Source: Cryobacterium fucosi (lineage in GTDB: Bacteria > Actinomycetota > Actinomycetes > Actinomycetales > Microbacteriaceae). Taken from it: a DNA stretch of 64,000 bases. The notes under the pieces are model-generated. The model ran no database searches and was not told the DNA's origin. It saw only the letters and a program-made list of their open reading frames with translations. Shown here one piece after another: positions 10,006-18,532 of the stretch; position 1 is the stretch's first letter, and each line of letters starts with the position of its first letter. The stretch spans positions 37,400 to 101,399 of the forward strand of contig NZ_SOHH01000095.1 of assembly GCF_004403515.1 (NCBI RefSeq), read 5' to 3'. The position numbers were made by a program, and so were the translations under genes.

Positions 10006-11331
10006 TCAGCCGGGGAAGGGCGCCCCGGGGCGAGCGTAGTAGTGCCAGGCGAGCCAGGTGCAGAACACGCTGAACACGGTCACGGCGATGAAGAAGGCGG
10101 TGGGGCTGATCATGGTGAGCGAGATGCCCACGATGAAGGGGCCGAAGGCCGCGATCGCGGAGGTCCAGGCGATGGCGCCGCCGGCCTGACGCTTGGGGAA
10201 GATCATCGGCATCTGCTTGAAGGTGCCGGCGTTCGCCAGGCCCGCGAAGAAGAAGATGGTGATCATTCCGGCGAGGAAGCCCCAGAATTGGTCGACGCTC
10301 GTCGGGTTCAGGAAGAAGGCCGTGACCGCCGTTCCGACGACCATGCCGGCCCCGCCGACGAAGGTGAAGATGGCGCCGCCCCATTTGTCGCAGAGCGGGC
10401 CGCTGGAGGCACGGACGAGGGCGCCGACGATCGGGCCGATGAACGCGAACGCGAGGGGGTTCGGGGCGTTCGGGAAGTCACCGTAGACGTTCAGGATGAT
10501 CAGGCCCATCTGGGCGGCGAGCCCACTGTAGGCGCCGAAGCTCATCAGATAGATGGCCGTCATGATCCAGGTGTGCTTGATCTTGAAGATGTCCATCTGT
10601 TCACGGAAGTTGGCCGTGACGGGAACCCGACGCAGGAAGACCGCCGCCAGGACGACCGCGAGCAGTGCCCACGGGATGAGCACCAGGCCGCCGTTGTGCA
10701 GCCAGACCAGGTCGCCCTTCGCACTGCTCTGCGGGGTGAGTGCGGCGGTGCCGAGCAGTCCGAAGCCGACCACCCAGGGCAGGATCAGCTGCATGAGCCC
10801 GATCCCGAAGTTTCCGAGACCGGCCTGCAGGCCGAGCGCGGTGCCGGCGAGGCGTTTGGGGAAGAAGTAGCTCGTGGACGCCATGAATCCGGAGAAGGTG
10901 CCACCGCCGATCCCGGCGGCGAACGCCAGGGCGAGCAGCACCCAGTAGGGCGTCGAGGTGTCGCGGGCGGCGAGGGTCCATCCGAGCATGGGCAGCACGA
11001 GCAGCGCCGAGGACACCGACACCAGGGTGCGCGTGCCCAGGATCGGCGGGAGGAACATGAAGACCAGGCGCAGGAGCCCGCCGGCCAGTCCGGGGATGGC
11101 GACAAGCCAGTACAGCTGCCCCGGGGCGAGCGTGTAGCCGATGTCATTGAGGCGAGGCGCGATCGCGCTGACCAGGTACCAGGTGGCGAAGCTCAGCGTG
11201 AGGCTGAAGGTGGTGATCCAGAGGGTGCGCCAGGCGAGCCGGGAATCCCAGGTTTCTTCATGCTCCGGATCCCAGTTGGACAGGTCCGGATTGAGCTTCG
11301 AGGCGACGAGTGCGGAAGAGGCGGCTGACAT
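10006..11331 (-). CDS. narK: Nitrate/nitrite transporter, major facilitator superfamily
   Basis: This 441-residue protein has about twelve membrane helices and matches the NarK/NNP family. It imports nitrate and/or exports nitrite for the reductase encoded nearby. The family feature is the glycine-rich stretch around AGIGGGTFSGFMAS in the middle of the protein. The ATG at 11331 is chosen because AAGGA lies five bases upstream; the frame stays open further upstream but that part is low-complexity and not transporter-like. The gene lies downstream of the Moco operon, separated by 151 bp that probably hold its own promoter. Confidence 0.93.
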   Translation of the reverse strand: MSAASSALVASKLNPDLSNWDPEHEETWDSRLAWRTLWITTFSLTLSFATWYLVSAIAPRLNDIGYTLAPGQLYWLVAIPGLAGGLLRLVFMFLPPILGTRTLVSVSSALLVLPMLGWTLAARDTSTPYWVLLALAFAAGIGGGTFSGFMASTSYFFPKRLAGTALGLQAGLGNFGIGLMQLILPWVVGFGLLGTAALTPQSSAKGDLVWLHNGGLVLIPWALLAVVLAAVFLRRVPVTANFREQMDIFKIKHTWIMTAIYLMSFGAYSGLAAQMGLIILNVYGDFPNAPNPLAFAFIGPIVGALVRASSGPLCDKWGGAIFTFVGGAGMVVGTAVTAFFLNPTSVDQFWGFLAGMITIFFFAGLANAGTFKQMPMIFPKRQAGGAIAWTSAIAAFGPFIVGISLTMISPTAFFIAVTVFSVFCTWLAWHYYARPGAPFPG

Positions 11332-11482
11332 GAGCTTCCTTGGCCTGGGTGTGCGGTCGGGCGCCGACGGCCCGCGTACCTTCCACCCTGACCGTGCGCG
11401 CGCGCCGCGACAACGCGTGAACACCGTGAAAAATCGGCATTTCCGGTTCCGGGCCGACCGGCTCGCCCGTCGGCCGGGAGCG

Positions 11483-11722
11483 TCAACCGCCGGCGAAGGG
11501 CGGGAGCACGTCGACGGTGTCGGTCGCGGCAAGGGCGACCGCGTCATCCGTCGCCCGTGTCCCGTTGACGAGGAGAGAGCAGAGCCCGAGGATGCGGTCG
11601 AACTCGGGCCCGAATTGCGCGCCGAGCACGGAGCGCAATTCGCCGATCGTGCCCGCGTCGATTGTGGCGCCGTCGCCGGCGGCGGCTTCGGCGGCCCCGG
11701 CGAAGAATCGCACGGTGGCCAT
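11483..11722 (-). CDS. moaD: Molybdopterin synthase sulfur carrier subunit (MoaD/ThiS family)
   Basis: This 79-residue ubiquitin-like protein ends in Gly-Gly. That terminus is adenylated by MoeB and thiocarboxylated to supply sulfur to molybdopterin. The start VRFFAGAAEAAG and the ending PPFAGG fit MoaD. The ATG overlaps the preceding DUF6457 stop (TGATG). It is the last gene of the operon. Its partner MoaE is not encoded in this window. Confidence 0.9.
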   Translation of the reverse strand: MATVRFFAGAAEAAAGDGATIDAGTIGELRSVLGAQFGPEFDRILGLCSLLVNGTRATDDAVALAATDTVDVLPPFAGG

Positions 11723-12009
11723 CAGCGACCGGCCTGCGGCTGGTCGCCGGCCCAGGTCAGGGCCAGCTCGGTCGCCAGGGCGGCGGCGCGTTCGATGTCC
11801 GCGGCGGTGCCGCCGTTCCGGGCGGCGGCGAGCCCGACCAGAAAGGTGCTCAGCGGTGCGGCCGGCCTGGCCACACCGTGGGCCACATCGCGGGCCACGT
11901 CGAGCAGCAGGGCGACGGGGATGTCGGCCGGGTCGAGGCCGAGGGCGGTGGCGAGGGCGGACAGCCAGTCGTCGAGGGCTTCCGGCGGAAGCGGTGCCTG
12001 GGTGCTCAT
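11722..12009 (-). CDS. DUF6457 family protein in Moco operon
   Basis: This 95-residue small helical protein matches the actinobacterial DUF6457 family. The family pattern seen is LDDWL...LGLD...LLLDVARDVAHGVARPAAPLSTFLVG. It has no signal peptide or membrane helix. It overlaps mobA (ATGA) and moaD (TGATG), so it is translationally coupled to both, which points to a role in Moco maturation or delivery. No biochemical function is known to me, and no catalytic residues stand out apart from the conserved ARDVAHG-RPAAP core. Confidence 0.8.
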   Translation of the reverse strand: MSTQAPLPPEALDDWLSALATALGLDPADIPVALLLDVARDVAHGVARPAAPLSTFLVGLAAARNGGTAADIERAAALATELALTWAGDQPQAGR

Positions 12010-12722
12010 GTGATGTCACTCCTCGGTGGGTTGCTCCGCGACGGGTTCAGGAGCGCGGTGCTCTGCAGAACATCCTGCCACGTGTCCACGTCGCGCCCGG
12101 CCCGTTCGGTGTCGCGGATGCCGCGCAGCGAGAGCCCGGAGAGCAGCTGCCGCACGCTTGCGCCCCGCGCTTCGCTCCCGAGCCGCCGCACGCCCTCACG
12201 GAGCGCCTCTCCGCGGTAGATCCCGGCCAGCCACTGCTCCCGGCCGCCGGCGTCGACCAGGTGGAACCCGTCGAGGTGCGGCGACCCTGGGCCCAGGTCG
12301 GCGGCCGCCCCGACCAACAGCCGCGCGGCATCCGCTGCCCAGGGCAGGTCGCAGGCGAGCACGAGCAGCCAGGGCGTCCCCTCCGCGTCGGAATCCGCCG
12401 CAGCCGCCTGGCCCGGCGCGGCCTGGTCCAGCGCAGCCAGCCCGGCGACGATGCCGGCTACCGGCCCGCCGAACGGCGGATCCTCCAGCGCCCAGATGAG
12501 TGGCGCGGAGTGCGGGCCGGCCGCGTCGCGCGCGGTGTCCGGCCCGACGACGACGACGCGCCGTGCGAGCCCCCTGGCGTCCAGCACCCGGGAGAGCAGG
12601 GTGCGGCCGGCCACCTCGATGGCCGGTTTGAGGGCGCCGCCGAGGCGGCTGCCGCGGCCTCCTGCGAGCACGATCAGGTCGACGGCGGGCGGGGCGGCGG
12701 GCTGCGAGGCGGGGAGCGGCAC
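12006..12722 (-). CDS. mobA: Molybdenum cofactor guanylyltransferase
   Basis: This 238-residue protein has the nucleotidyltransferase signature LAGGRGSRLGGALKP near the N-terminus and ACDLPW in the middle. It fits MobA, which joins GMP to molybdopterin to form the MGD used by NarG and formate-dehydrogenase-type enzymes. A GTG start at 12722 lies 2 bp after the moaC stop. The signature lacks the usual MG-DK form but keeps the lysine. It overlaps DUF6457 by ATGA. Confidence 0.85.
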   Translation of the reverse strand: MPLPASQPAAPPAVDLIVLAGGRGSRLGGALKPAIEVAGRTLLSRVLDARGLARRVVVVGPDTARDAAGPHSAPLIWALEDPPFGGPVAGIVAGLAALDQAAPGQAAAADSDAEGTPWLLVLACDLPWAADAARLLVGAAADLGPGSPHLDGFHLVDAGGREQWLAGIYRGEALREGVRRLGSEARGASVRQLLSGLSLRGIRDTERAGRDVDTWQDVLQSTALLNPSRSNPPRSDIT

Positions 12723-12724
12723 GG

Positions 12725-13207
12725 TCAGCCGTCGCTGCGGTGCCAGTCGCCGGACTTGCCACCGGTCTTGGTGATCAGGCGCACGTTCTCGATCAGCACC
12801 GACTTGTCCAGGCCCTTGACCATGTCGACGACGGCCAGCGCGGCGATGGAGACCGCGGTCAGCGCCTCCATCTCCACTCCCGTGCGGTCGGCGGTGCGCA
12901 CGGTGGCGGTCACCCGCACACCCTCGTCCTCGATCACGAGATCGACGGCGGCGCCGTGCACGCCGATGACGTGGGCGAGGGGGAGCAGGTCGGCGCACTT
13001 CTTGGCGCCCTGGATGCCGGCGATCCGCGCCACCGCGAGCACGTCACCCTTCGGGGTGCTGCCGTCGCGGAGCGCGGCCACGACCTTCGGGCCGCAGCTC
13101 ACGAACCCGGCCGCGGTGGCGCTGCGCACGGTGGGCTGCTTGTCGGTGACGTCCACCATCCGGGCCTGGCCGGCCGAATCGAGGTGGGTGAACGGCTGCG
13201 GGGTCAT
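12725..13207 (-). CDS. moaC: Cyclic pyranopterin monophosphate synthase
   Basis: This 160-residue protein catalyses the second half of cPMP formation, after MoaA. Conserved blocks KKCADLLPLAHVIGV and TGVEMEALTAVSIAALAVVDM are present. The ATG at 13207 overlaps the moeA stop (ATGA), as at other junctions here, and is preferred. A GTG at 13222 would add five residues. Confidence 0.94.
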   Translation of the reverse strand: MTPQPFTHLDSAGQARMVDVTDKQPTVRSATAAGFVSCGPKVVAALRDGSTPKGDVLAVARIAGIQGAKKCADLLPLAHVIGVHGAAVDLVIEDEGVRVTATVRTADRTGVEMEALTAVSIAALAVVDMVKGLDKSVLIENVRLITKTGGKSGDWHRSDG

Positions 13208-14538
13208 GGGAGTTGTGGGCACAGCAACAGCATGACAGTCAGGAGGTCACCCTCGTCAATCCGGGTGACGTCCTCCGGAACGAGGGCGAGTCCGGTGGCG
13301 TGGCCGAGACCGGCCACGAGGTGCGAGCCAGAGCCGCCCGCTGCCGCGGGTCGCACCCGGGAGTCCGCCCCCGTGCGCTCGATGGTCACCGGCATGTACT
13401 GCGCGCGCCGCGGGGGTGAGTTCCAGCCCTGTGCGGCGGACGCGGTGATCGTGGGCCGGTGCAGTTCGGCGTGGCCGGCCAGCCGACGGAGGGCCGGCCG
13501 CACGAACACCTCGAACGACACGTAGGCGCTGACCGGGTTGCCGGGGAGCGCGAAGATCACCGGTCCGGGGGGCCCGTCGTCTCCGGCCGGCCAGCGGCCG
13601 AATCCCTGCGGCTTGCCCGGCTGCATCCTGACCGGGCCGAAGGTCATGGTGGGCAGCGGCGCGAGCACGGCCTTGACCACGTCGTAGGCTCCCACGCTGA
13701 CCCCGCCGGAGAGCACGATGGCGTCGACGGTGTCGGCGAGGGTGGCCAGAAGGTCCCGGAGGGTGTTCTCGTCGTCGGGCACCGCCCCGATCCGGATCGG
13801 CACGGCCCCGGCCTCGGCCACGGCGGCGGCGAGGAGGTAGGAGTTCGAGTCGGGAATCTGGCCGCGCCGGGGGACGTCGCCCGGGGTGACCAGTTCGCTT
13901 CCGGTCGAGATCACGGCGACCCGCGGGGCCGGATGGGCCAGCAGCGACGATCGGCCGGCGCTCGCGGCGGCGGCGATCCGGGTCGGCCAGAGCACCGAGC
14001 CGGCCGTGAGCACGGTGTCGCCGGCCTGGGCGTCCTCCCCGGTGCGACGGATGTGCGCGGCCGGCTCCGGCGCGCGCAGCACCGTGGCGAGGTAGAGGCC
14101 GCCGCGGTCGGTGTCCTCGATCGGCACCACGGCATCCGCGCCGTCGGGGAGAGGCGCCCCGGTCATGATCCGGGCGGCCTGCCCGGGGGCCAGGCTCGGA
14201 TTCTCGCTCGTCCCGGCGGCGAGGTCGGCGACCACCTGCAGGGTGACCGGGTTCTCGGCCGAGGCGTGCAGCAGGTCGTCCCGGCGCACGGCGTACCCGT
14301 CCATGGCCGAGTTGTCGAACGGGGGCGTCGCGGTGGCGCTCCGGATGTCCTCGGCCAGCACCAGCCCGCGTGCCGCGTCGAGCGAGGTCAACTCGGGTGT
14401 CAACGGGGTGGCGATCTCGAGCACGGCGGCCAGGTGCTCCGCCACGGTCTCGGCATCGGACGGGGCGGCGCAGGCATCCGCCGGGCGGGCGTCGCCGTGC
14501 CGGTCGCCCGCTCCGGCAGCGTGCGTGCGCGGGATCAC
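13204..14538 (-). CDS. moeA: Molybdopterin molybdenumtransferase
   Basis: This 444-residue protein inserts molybdate into adenylylated molybdopterin. Recognisable blocks are FDNSAMDGYAVR, MTGAPLPDGADAVVP, ISTGSELV, GGVSVGAYD and FALPGNPVSAYV, all typical of MoeA. The N-terminal 25 residues are variable. A GTG start at 14538 lies 3 bp after the moeB stop. Confidence 0.95.
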   Translation of the reverse strand: MIPRTHAAGAGDRHGDARPADACAAPSDAETVAEHLAAVLEIATPLTPELTSLDAARGLVLAEDIRSATATPPFDNSAMDGYAVRRDDLLHASAENPVTLQVVADLAAGTSENPSLAPGQAARIMTGAPLPDGADAVVPIEDTDRGGLYLATVLRAPEPAAHIRRTGEDAQAGDTVLTAGSVLWPTRIAAAASAGRSSLLAHPAPRVAVISTGSELVTPGDVPRRGQIPDSNSYLLAAAVAEAGAVPIRIGAVPDDENTLRDLLATLADTVDAIVLSGGVSVGAYDVVKAVLAPLPTMTFGPVRMQPGKPQGFGRWPAGDDGPPGPVIFALPGNPVSAYVSFEVFVRPALRRLAGHAELHRPTITASAAQGWNSPPRRAQYMPVTIERTGADSRVRPAAAGGSGSHLVAGLGHATGLALVPEDVTRIDEGDLLTVMLLLCPQLP

Positions 14539-14541
14539 CGG

Positions 14542-15753
14542 TCAGCTCCTCGCCGGGTGGGGTTCGGCTGCGGCCCACTTGCTGCCTTCGCCGGGCGCGG
14601 TGCCAGCGGCCACCGCGGCGTCCCAGGCGACGATACCGCCCGTGAGCAGGGACAGGCCAGCGAAACCGGCCCGGTGCAGGGCGGTCGCGGCGGTCTGCGC
14701 ACGCGATCCCTGGTGGCAGTGCAGCACGAGCGGCACGTCCGTCGGCAGGGTCGCTCGGCCCTCCTCGGTGAGGAGGCGCGCCAGGGGAAGCAGCACGGCG
14801 CCGGGCACCGCGCTCTCGGCGTGCTCGCCGGGTTCCCGCACGTCGACGACGAGGAACGGGTCGCCGCCCGACTCCCGCGCGGCCAGGCGGCCGGCGAGCT
14901 CCGTCGCGGTGAGCTGCGGCCAGTCCGGGACCGGTTCCGGATCGGCCGGGGCCGGCCGGGGGTCGGCGGCGGCGACTCCGGTGCCGATCAGCGGAACCTC
15001 GCTGAAGCGACCCGAGAGGGCGTCGATCACGAGGATGCGCCCGATCAGCGGGGTGCCGATTCCGGCGATGAGCTTGATCGCCTCGGTGGCCATCAGCGAG
15101 CCGACCTGGCCGCACAGCGCGCCGAGCACACCGGCCTCGGCGCAGTTGGGCACCTCGCCGTCGGCGGGCGGGTTCGGGAAGAGGTCGCGCAGGTGCACCC
15201 CGGCGAGCCCGCTGCCCTTCGGGGGCGTGGCCCAGAACACCGACAGCTGGGCGTCGAAGCGCAGCACGGATGCCCAGACCAGCGGCAGTCCGAGCGCGGC
15301 GCAGACGTCGTTGACCACGAACCGGGTCGGGAAGTTGTCGGTGCCGTCGATGACCACGTCGTAGCCGCCGATGATCGCCGCCGCGTTGTCCGCGGTGAGC
15401 CGTTCGGCGTGCTGCACCACGGTCGCCTCCGGCGCGATCGCCGCGATCGACTCCGCCGCGCTGACCACCTTGGGCCGGCCGACATCCTGCGTCCCGTGCA
15501 CGATCTGCCGCTGCAGATTGCTGGGCTCGACGTCGTCGCTGTCGACGATGCCGATGGTGCCGACCCCGGCGGCGGCCAGGTAGATCAGGGCGGGGGAGCC
15601 GAGACCCCCGGCGCCGAGCACAAGCACCCTGGCGTTGGCGAGGCGGCGCTGGCCGAGCTCGTTCAGCTGGGGGAGGCGGCGTTGGCGAACGGTGCGTGCG
15701 GACTCGGCGGCGCTGAGCTGCGCGACCGGCTCGACGAGAGGTGAAAGGGCCAT
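14542..15753 (-). CDS. moeB: MoeB/ThiF-type adenylyltransferase with rhodanese domain
   Basis: This 403-residue protein is a two-domain fusion. The N-terminal ThiF/MoeB domain has the nucleotide-binding GAGGLGSP motif and NLQRQ, and activates the Gly-Gly tail of MoaD. The C-terminal rhodanese domain (about residues 290-390) has the active-site loop CHQGSR and can donate sulfur, as in MoeZ-type proteins. The CXXC zinc pairs of E. coli MoeB are not seen. It is first in the Moco operon. TAGCGT lies exactly six bases before the ATG, so the mRNA is probably leaderless. Confidence 0.92.
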   Translation of the reverse strand: MALSPLVEPVAQLSAAESARTVRQRRLPQLNELGQRRLANARVLVLGAGGLGSPALIYLAAAGVGTIGIVDSDDVEPSNLQRQIVHGTQDVGRPKVVSAAESIAAIAPEATVVQHAERLTADNAAAIIGGYDVVIDGTDNFPTRFVVNDVCAALGLPLVWASVLRFDAQLSVFWATPPKGSGLAGVHLRDLFPNPPADGEVPNCAEAGVLGALCGQVGSLMATEAIKLIAGIGTPLIGRILVIDALSGRFSEVPLIGTGVAAADPRPAPADPEPVPDWPQLTATELAGRLAARESGGDPFLVVDVREPGEHAESAVPGAVLLPLARLLTEEGRATLPTDVPLVLHCHQGSRAQTAATALHRAGFAGLSLLTGGIVAWDAAVAAGTAPGEGSKWAAAEPHPARS

Positions 15754-15759
15754 GCCCCA

Positions 15760-15765
15760 ACGCTA
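15760..15765 (-). promoter_or_regulatory. -10-like box of leaderless moeB transcript
   Basis: TAGCGT on the minus strand is followed by six bases and the moeB ATG. This is the TANNNT-N6/7-start layout typical of leaderless actinobacterial genes. No ribosome site with workable spacing is present. Confidence 0.5.
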
Positions 15766-15928
15766 GGCGCAGATCCGGGTGACGAGATCCCGATTCGAGA
15801 ATCCCCTTGAATTCTCAGGGTCTTTGTAGTCGAGTGGTCGGGCACCAACTAGAGAATCCATGCAGTCTCGCGCGGCCGTTGCGGTCGCGTTTCGAGGTAA
15901 TTCGACAAGGAACTAGGAAGGTACTTTC

Positions 15929-17143
15929 ATGACGGGGAACAGGGCAGTCGCCTACAAGAGCCCGGGTCACGTCGAGGTCATCGACATCGACTATCCGAGC
16001 TTCGAACTGAAGGACGGGCCGGGGGTGAACCCGGCGAACGTCGGCAGGAAGGTGCCTCACGGCGTCATCCTCCGCACGGTCACCACCAACATCTGCGGCT
16101 CGGACCAGCACATGGTGCGCGGACGCACGACCGCACCGATGGACCTCGTCCTCGGGCACGAGATCACCGGCGAGGTGGTCGAGGCCGGGCCCGACGTCGA
16201 GTTCATCAAGGTCGGGGACATCGTCTCGGTGCCGTTCAACATCTCCTGCGGGCGATGTCGGAACTGCAAGGAGCGCAAGACGGGAATCTGCCTCAACGTC
16301 AACCCCGACCGACCCGGCAGCGCCTACGGCTACGTCGACATGGGTGGCTGGGTCGGAGGGCAGGCCGAGTACGTGCTCGTGCCGTACGCGGATTGGAACC
16401 TGCTGAAGTTCCCAGACCGCGACCAGGCGCTGGAGAAGATCATGGACCTGACCATGCTCTCCGACATCTTCCCCACCGGCTACCACGGAGCGGTGAGCGC
16501 GGGCGTCGGGACGGGGTCGACGGTCTACGTGGCCGGGGCAGGCCCGGTCGGCCTCGCGGCCGCGGCATCCGCGCACCTGCTGGATGCCGCCGTGGTCATC
16601 GTCGGCGACCTCAACGAGGAGCGGCTGGCACAGGCGCGCAGTTTCGGATGCGAGACCATCGACCTCCGCAACGGCGACCCGCAGGACCAGATCGAGCAGA
16701 TCCTCGGGGTTCCCGAGGTCGACGCCGGGGTGGACGCGGTCGGCTTCGAGGCGCGCGGCCACGGCCAGAGCGCGGGCGAGGAACGGCCGGCAACGGTGCT
16801 GAACTCGTTGATGACGATCACGGCCGCCGGTGGCGCCATGGGCATCCCCGGGCTGTACGTCACCGGTGACCCGGGCGGGGTCGATGAGGCGGCGAAGGTC
16901 GGCTCGCTGTCGATCCGGCTGGGACTCGGTTGGGCCAAGTCGCTGTCGTTCACCACGGGGCAGTGCCCGGTGATGAAGTACAACCGGCAGCTGATGATGG
17001 CGATCCTGCACGACAAGGTGCAGATCGCGAAGGCGGTCAACGCCAGGGCGATCACCCTCGAGGATGCCCCGCGCGGGTACGCCGAATTCGACGCCGGCGC
17101 GGCCACGAAGTATGTCCTCAACCCGAACGGCTACGTGAAGTAG
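15929..17143 (+). CDS. fdhA: Glutathione-independent formaldehyde dehydrogenase, zinc-dependent
   Basis: This 404-residue zinc alcohol-dehydrogenase family protein is closest in layout to Pseudomonas putida formaldehyde dehydrogenase. It would oxidise formaldehyde to formate with NAD. Cys56 and His77 (GHE) are catalytic-zinc ligands; Cys107, Cys110, Cys113 and Cys121 bind structural zinc; AGAGPVG is the NAD-binding motif. The ATG has AGGAAGG upstream. The gene is divergent from the Moco operon and near fdhD and an FdhF-type molybdoenzyme, so the formate may be oxidised further (inference). Confidence 0.9.
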   Translation: MTGNRAVAYKSPGHVEVIDIDYPSFELKDGPGVNPANVGRKVPHGVILRTVTTNICGSDQHMVRGRTTAPMDLVLGHEITGEVVEAGPDVEFIKVGDIVSVPFNISCGRCRNCKERKTGICLNVNPDRPGSAYGYVDMGGWVGGQAEYVLVPYADWNLLKFPDRDQALEKIMDLTMLSDIFPTGYHGAVSAGVGTGSTVYVAGAGPVGLAAAASAHLLDAAVVIVGDLNEERLAQARSFGCETIDLRNGDPQDQIEQILGVPEVDAGVDAVGFEARGHGQSAGEERPATVLNSLMTITAAGGAMGIPGLYVTGDPGGVDEAAKVGSLSIRLGLGWAKSLSFTTGQCPVMKYNRQLMMAILHDKVQIAKAVNARAITLEDAPRGYAEFDAGAATKYVLNPNGYVK

Positions 17144-17157
17144 GCGGCGCCGCCCCC

Positions 17158-17290
17158 CCGGTGGTCGAGCTTGTCGAGACCTGGATCTCGACAGGCTCGA
17201 TCACCGTGCGCCGGGCTCGATCACCGTGCGCCGGGCTCGATCACCGTGCGCCGGGTCGAGCCCCCGGTGGTCGAGCTCGTCGAGACCCGC
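17158..17290. repeat. GGTGGTCGAG-family repeat cluster 1
   Basis: Two GGTGGTCGAGCNNGTCGAGACC units flank inverted partner arms (CTCGACAGGCTCGATCACC type). Between them is a 20-bp unit beginning GGCTCGATCACC, repeated three times (about 17195-17255). It lies between fdhA and moaA and can fold into hairpins. Confidence 0.8.
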
Positions 17291-17323
17291 CCATCAGGGC
17301 CTTTCCTTCCCAGCCGTCGCGAT

Positions 17324-17329
17324 TAGTGT
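17324..17329 (+). promoter_or_regulatory. -10-like box of possibly leaderless moaA transcript
   Basis: TAGTGT lies six bases before the moaA ATG, the TANNNT-N6-ATG layout. The spacer GGAGAC contains a GGAG that would be too close to act as a normal ribosome site. Confidence 0.45.
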
Positions 17330-17335
17330 GGAGAC

Positions 17336-18454
17336 ATGACCGGCGCCGAAGTCCAGGAACCCGTCCCCAGGTTCTACCGTTCCCTGGCGGACCTCCCCGC
17401 GGTGACCGACGAGCCCACCGGCCGGGTCACCGACACGATGAACCGGCCGCTGCACGACCTGCGCATCTCCGTCACCGACCGCTGCAACTTCCGCTGCGTC
17501 TACTGCATGCCGAAGGAGGTCTTCGGCAAAGACTTCGCCTTCATGGAACGCGACGAGCTCCTCTCCTTCGAAGAGATGACCCGGTTGGCCAGGATCAGCG
17601 TCGCCCACGGGGTCGAGAAAATCCGCCTCACCGGCGGGGAACCGCTGCTGCGCAAGGGCCTGGAGGAATTCGTCGCCATGCTCGCCGCCCTCCGCACCCC
17701 GGACGGCCGGCCCATCGACATTGCGCTGACCACGAACGGGTCGGCGCTCGCCGTGAAGGCGCAGGCGCTGAAGGATGCCGGGCTCACCCGCGTCACCGTC
17801 TCACTCGACTCGCTCGACGACACCACCTTCCGAATGATGAACGACGTCAACTTCCCCGTCGCGAAGATCCTGCACGGGATCGACGTCGCCCACGAGGCAG
17901 GACTCGGCCCGATCAAGATCAACATGGTGGTCAAGCGCGGCCAGAACGAGCACGACATCGTGGCCATGGCCCGGCACTTCCAGGGCACGCCTTACATCCT
18001 GCGGTTCATCGAGTTCATGGACGTCGGTTCGAGCAACGGCTGGGAGATGGGCGCGGTGGTGCCCTCCCGCGAAGTGATCGGGCTGATCAACGTGGAACTG
18101 CCACTGGACGAGGTGGCACCGAACTACGACGGCGAGACCTCGAGGCGCTGGCGGTACCGCGACGGGAGCGGCGAGATCGGCGTGATTTCGAGCGTCACCC
18201 AGTCGTTCTGCCGGTCCTGTTCGCGGGCGAGGGTCTCCACCGACGGCAAACTGTTCACCTGCCTGTTCGCGACCGAGGGCCACGACCTGCGCGCCCTGAT
18301 GCGCGGCGGCTGCACCGACGAACAGCTCGCCACCGTGATGGCGCAAATCTGGCGGGAGCGCACCGACCGGTACTCCCAGCTGCGCAGCGCGAAGACGATC
18401 CAGTTGCGGGCGAGCGGAATGAAGAAGATCGAGATGTCGTACATCGGCGGTTGA
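17336..18454 (+). CDS. moaA: GTP 3',8-cyclase
   Basis: This 372-residue radical SAM enzyme performs the first step of Moco synthesis, converting GTP to 3',8-cyclo-H2GTP. Cys50, Cys54 and Cys57 (CNFRCVYC) form the SAM cluster. Cys292, Cys295 and Cys309 (CX2CX13C) form the second cluster that binds GTP. The protein ends in the functionally important Gly-Gly. It stands apart from the other Moco genes and is followed by fdhD on the same strand after 78 bp. Confidence 0.97.
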   Translation: MTGAEVQEPVPRFYRSLADLPAVTDEPTGRVTDTMNRPLHDLRISVTDRCNFRCVYCMPKEVFGKDFAFMERDELLSFEEMTRLARISVAHGVEKIRLTGGEPLLRKGLEEFVAMLAALRTPDGRPIDIALTTNGSALAVKAQALKDAGLTRVTVSLDSLDDTTFRMMNDVNFPVAKILHGIDVAHEAGLGPIKINMVVKRGQNEHDIVAMARHFQGTPYILRFIEFMDVGSSNGWEMGAVVPSREVIGLINVELPLDEVAPNYDGETSRRWRYRDGSGEIGVISSVTQSFCRSCSRARVSTDGKLFTCLFATEGHDLRALMRGGCTDEQLATVMAQIWRERTDRYSQLRSAKTIQLRASGMKKIEMSYIGG

Positions 18455-18532
18455 GACCGTCGCGTCCGGCAACGCACTGATCACACGACCGGCGGCGCCA
18501 CGACCAGTGGCACGACGAAGGGACATTGACTG

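Noticed and set aside
9916..11328. 470-codon plus-strand frame over narK
   Set aside because: It is rich in Glu/Gly/Arg/Asp and antisense to a twelve-helix transporter; a shadow frame.
17158..17290. Tandem 20-bp repeats considered as a CRISPR array
   Set aside because: Units are contiguous without unique spacers, occur as inverted pairs elsewhere, and no cas gene is present.
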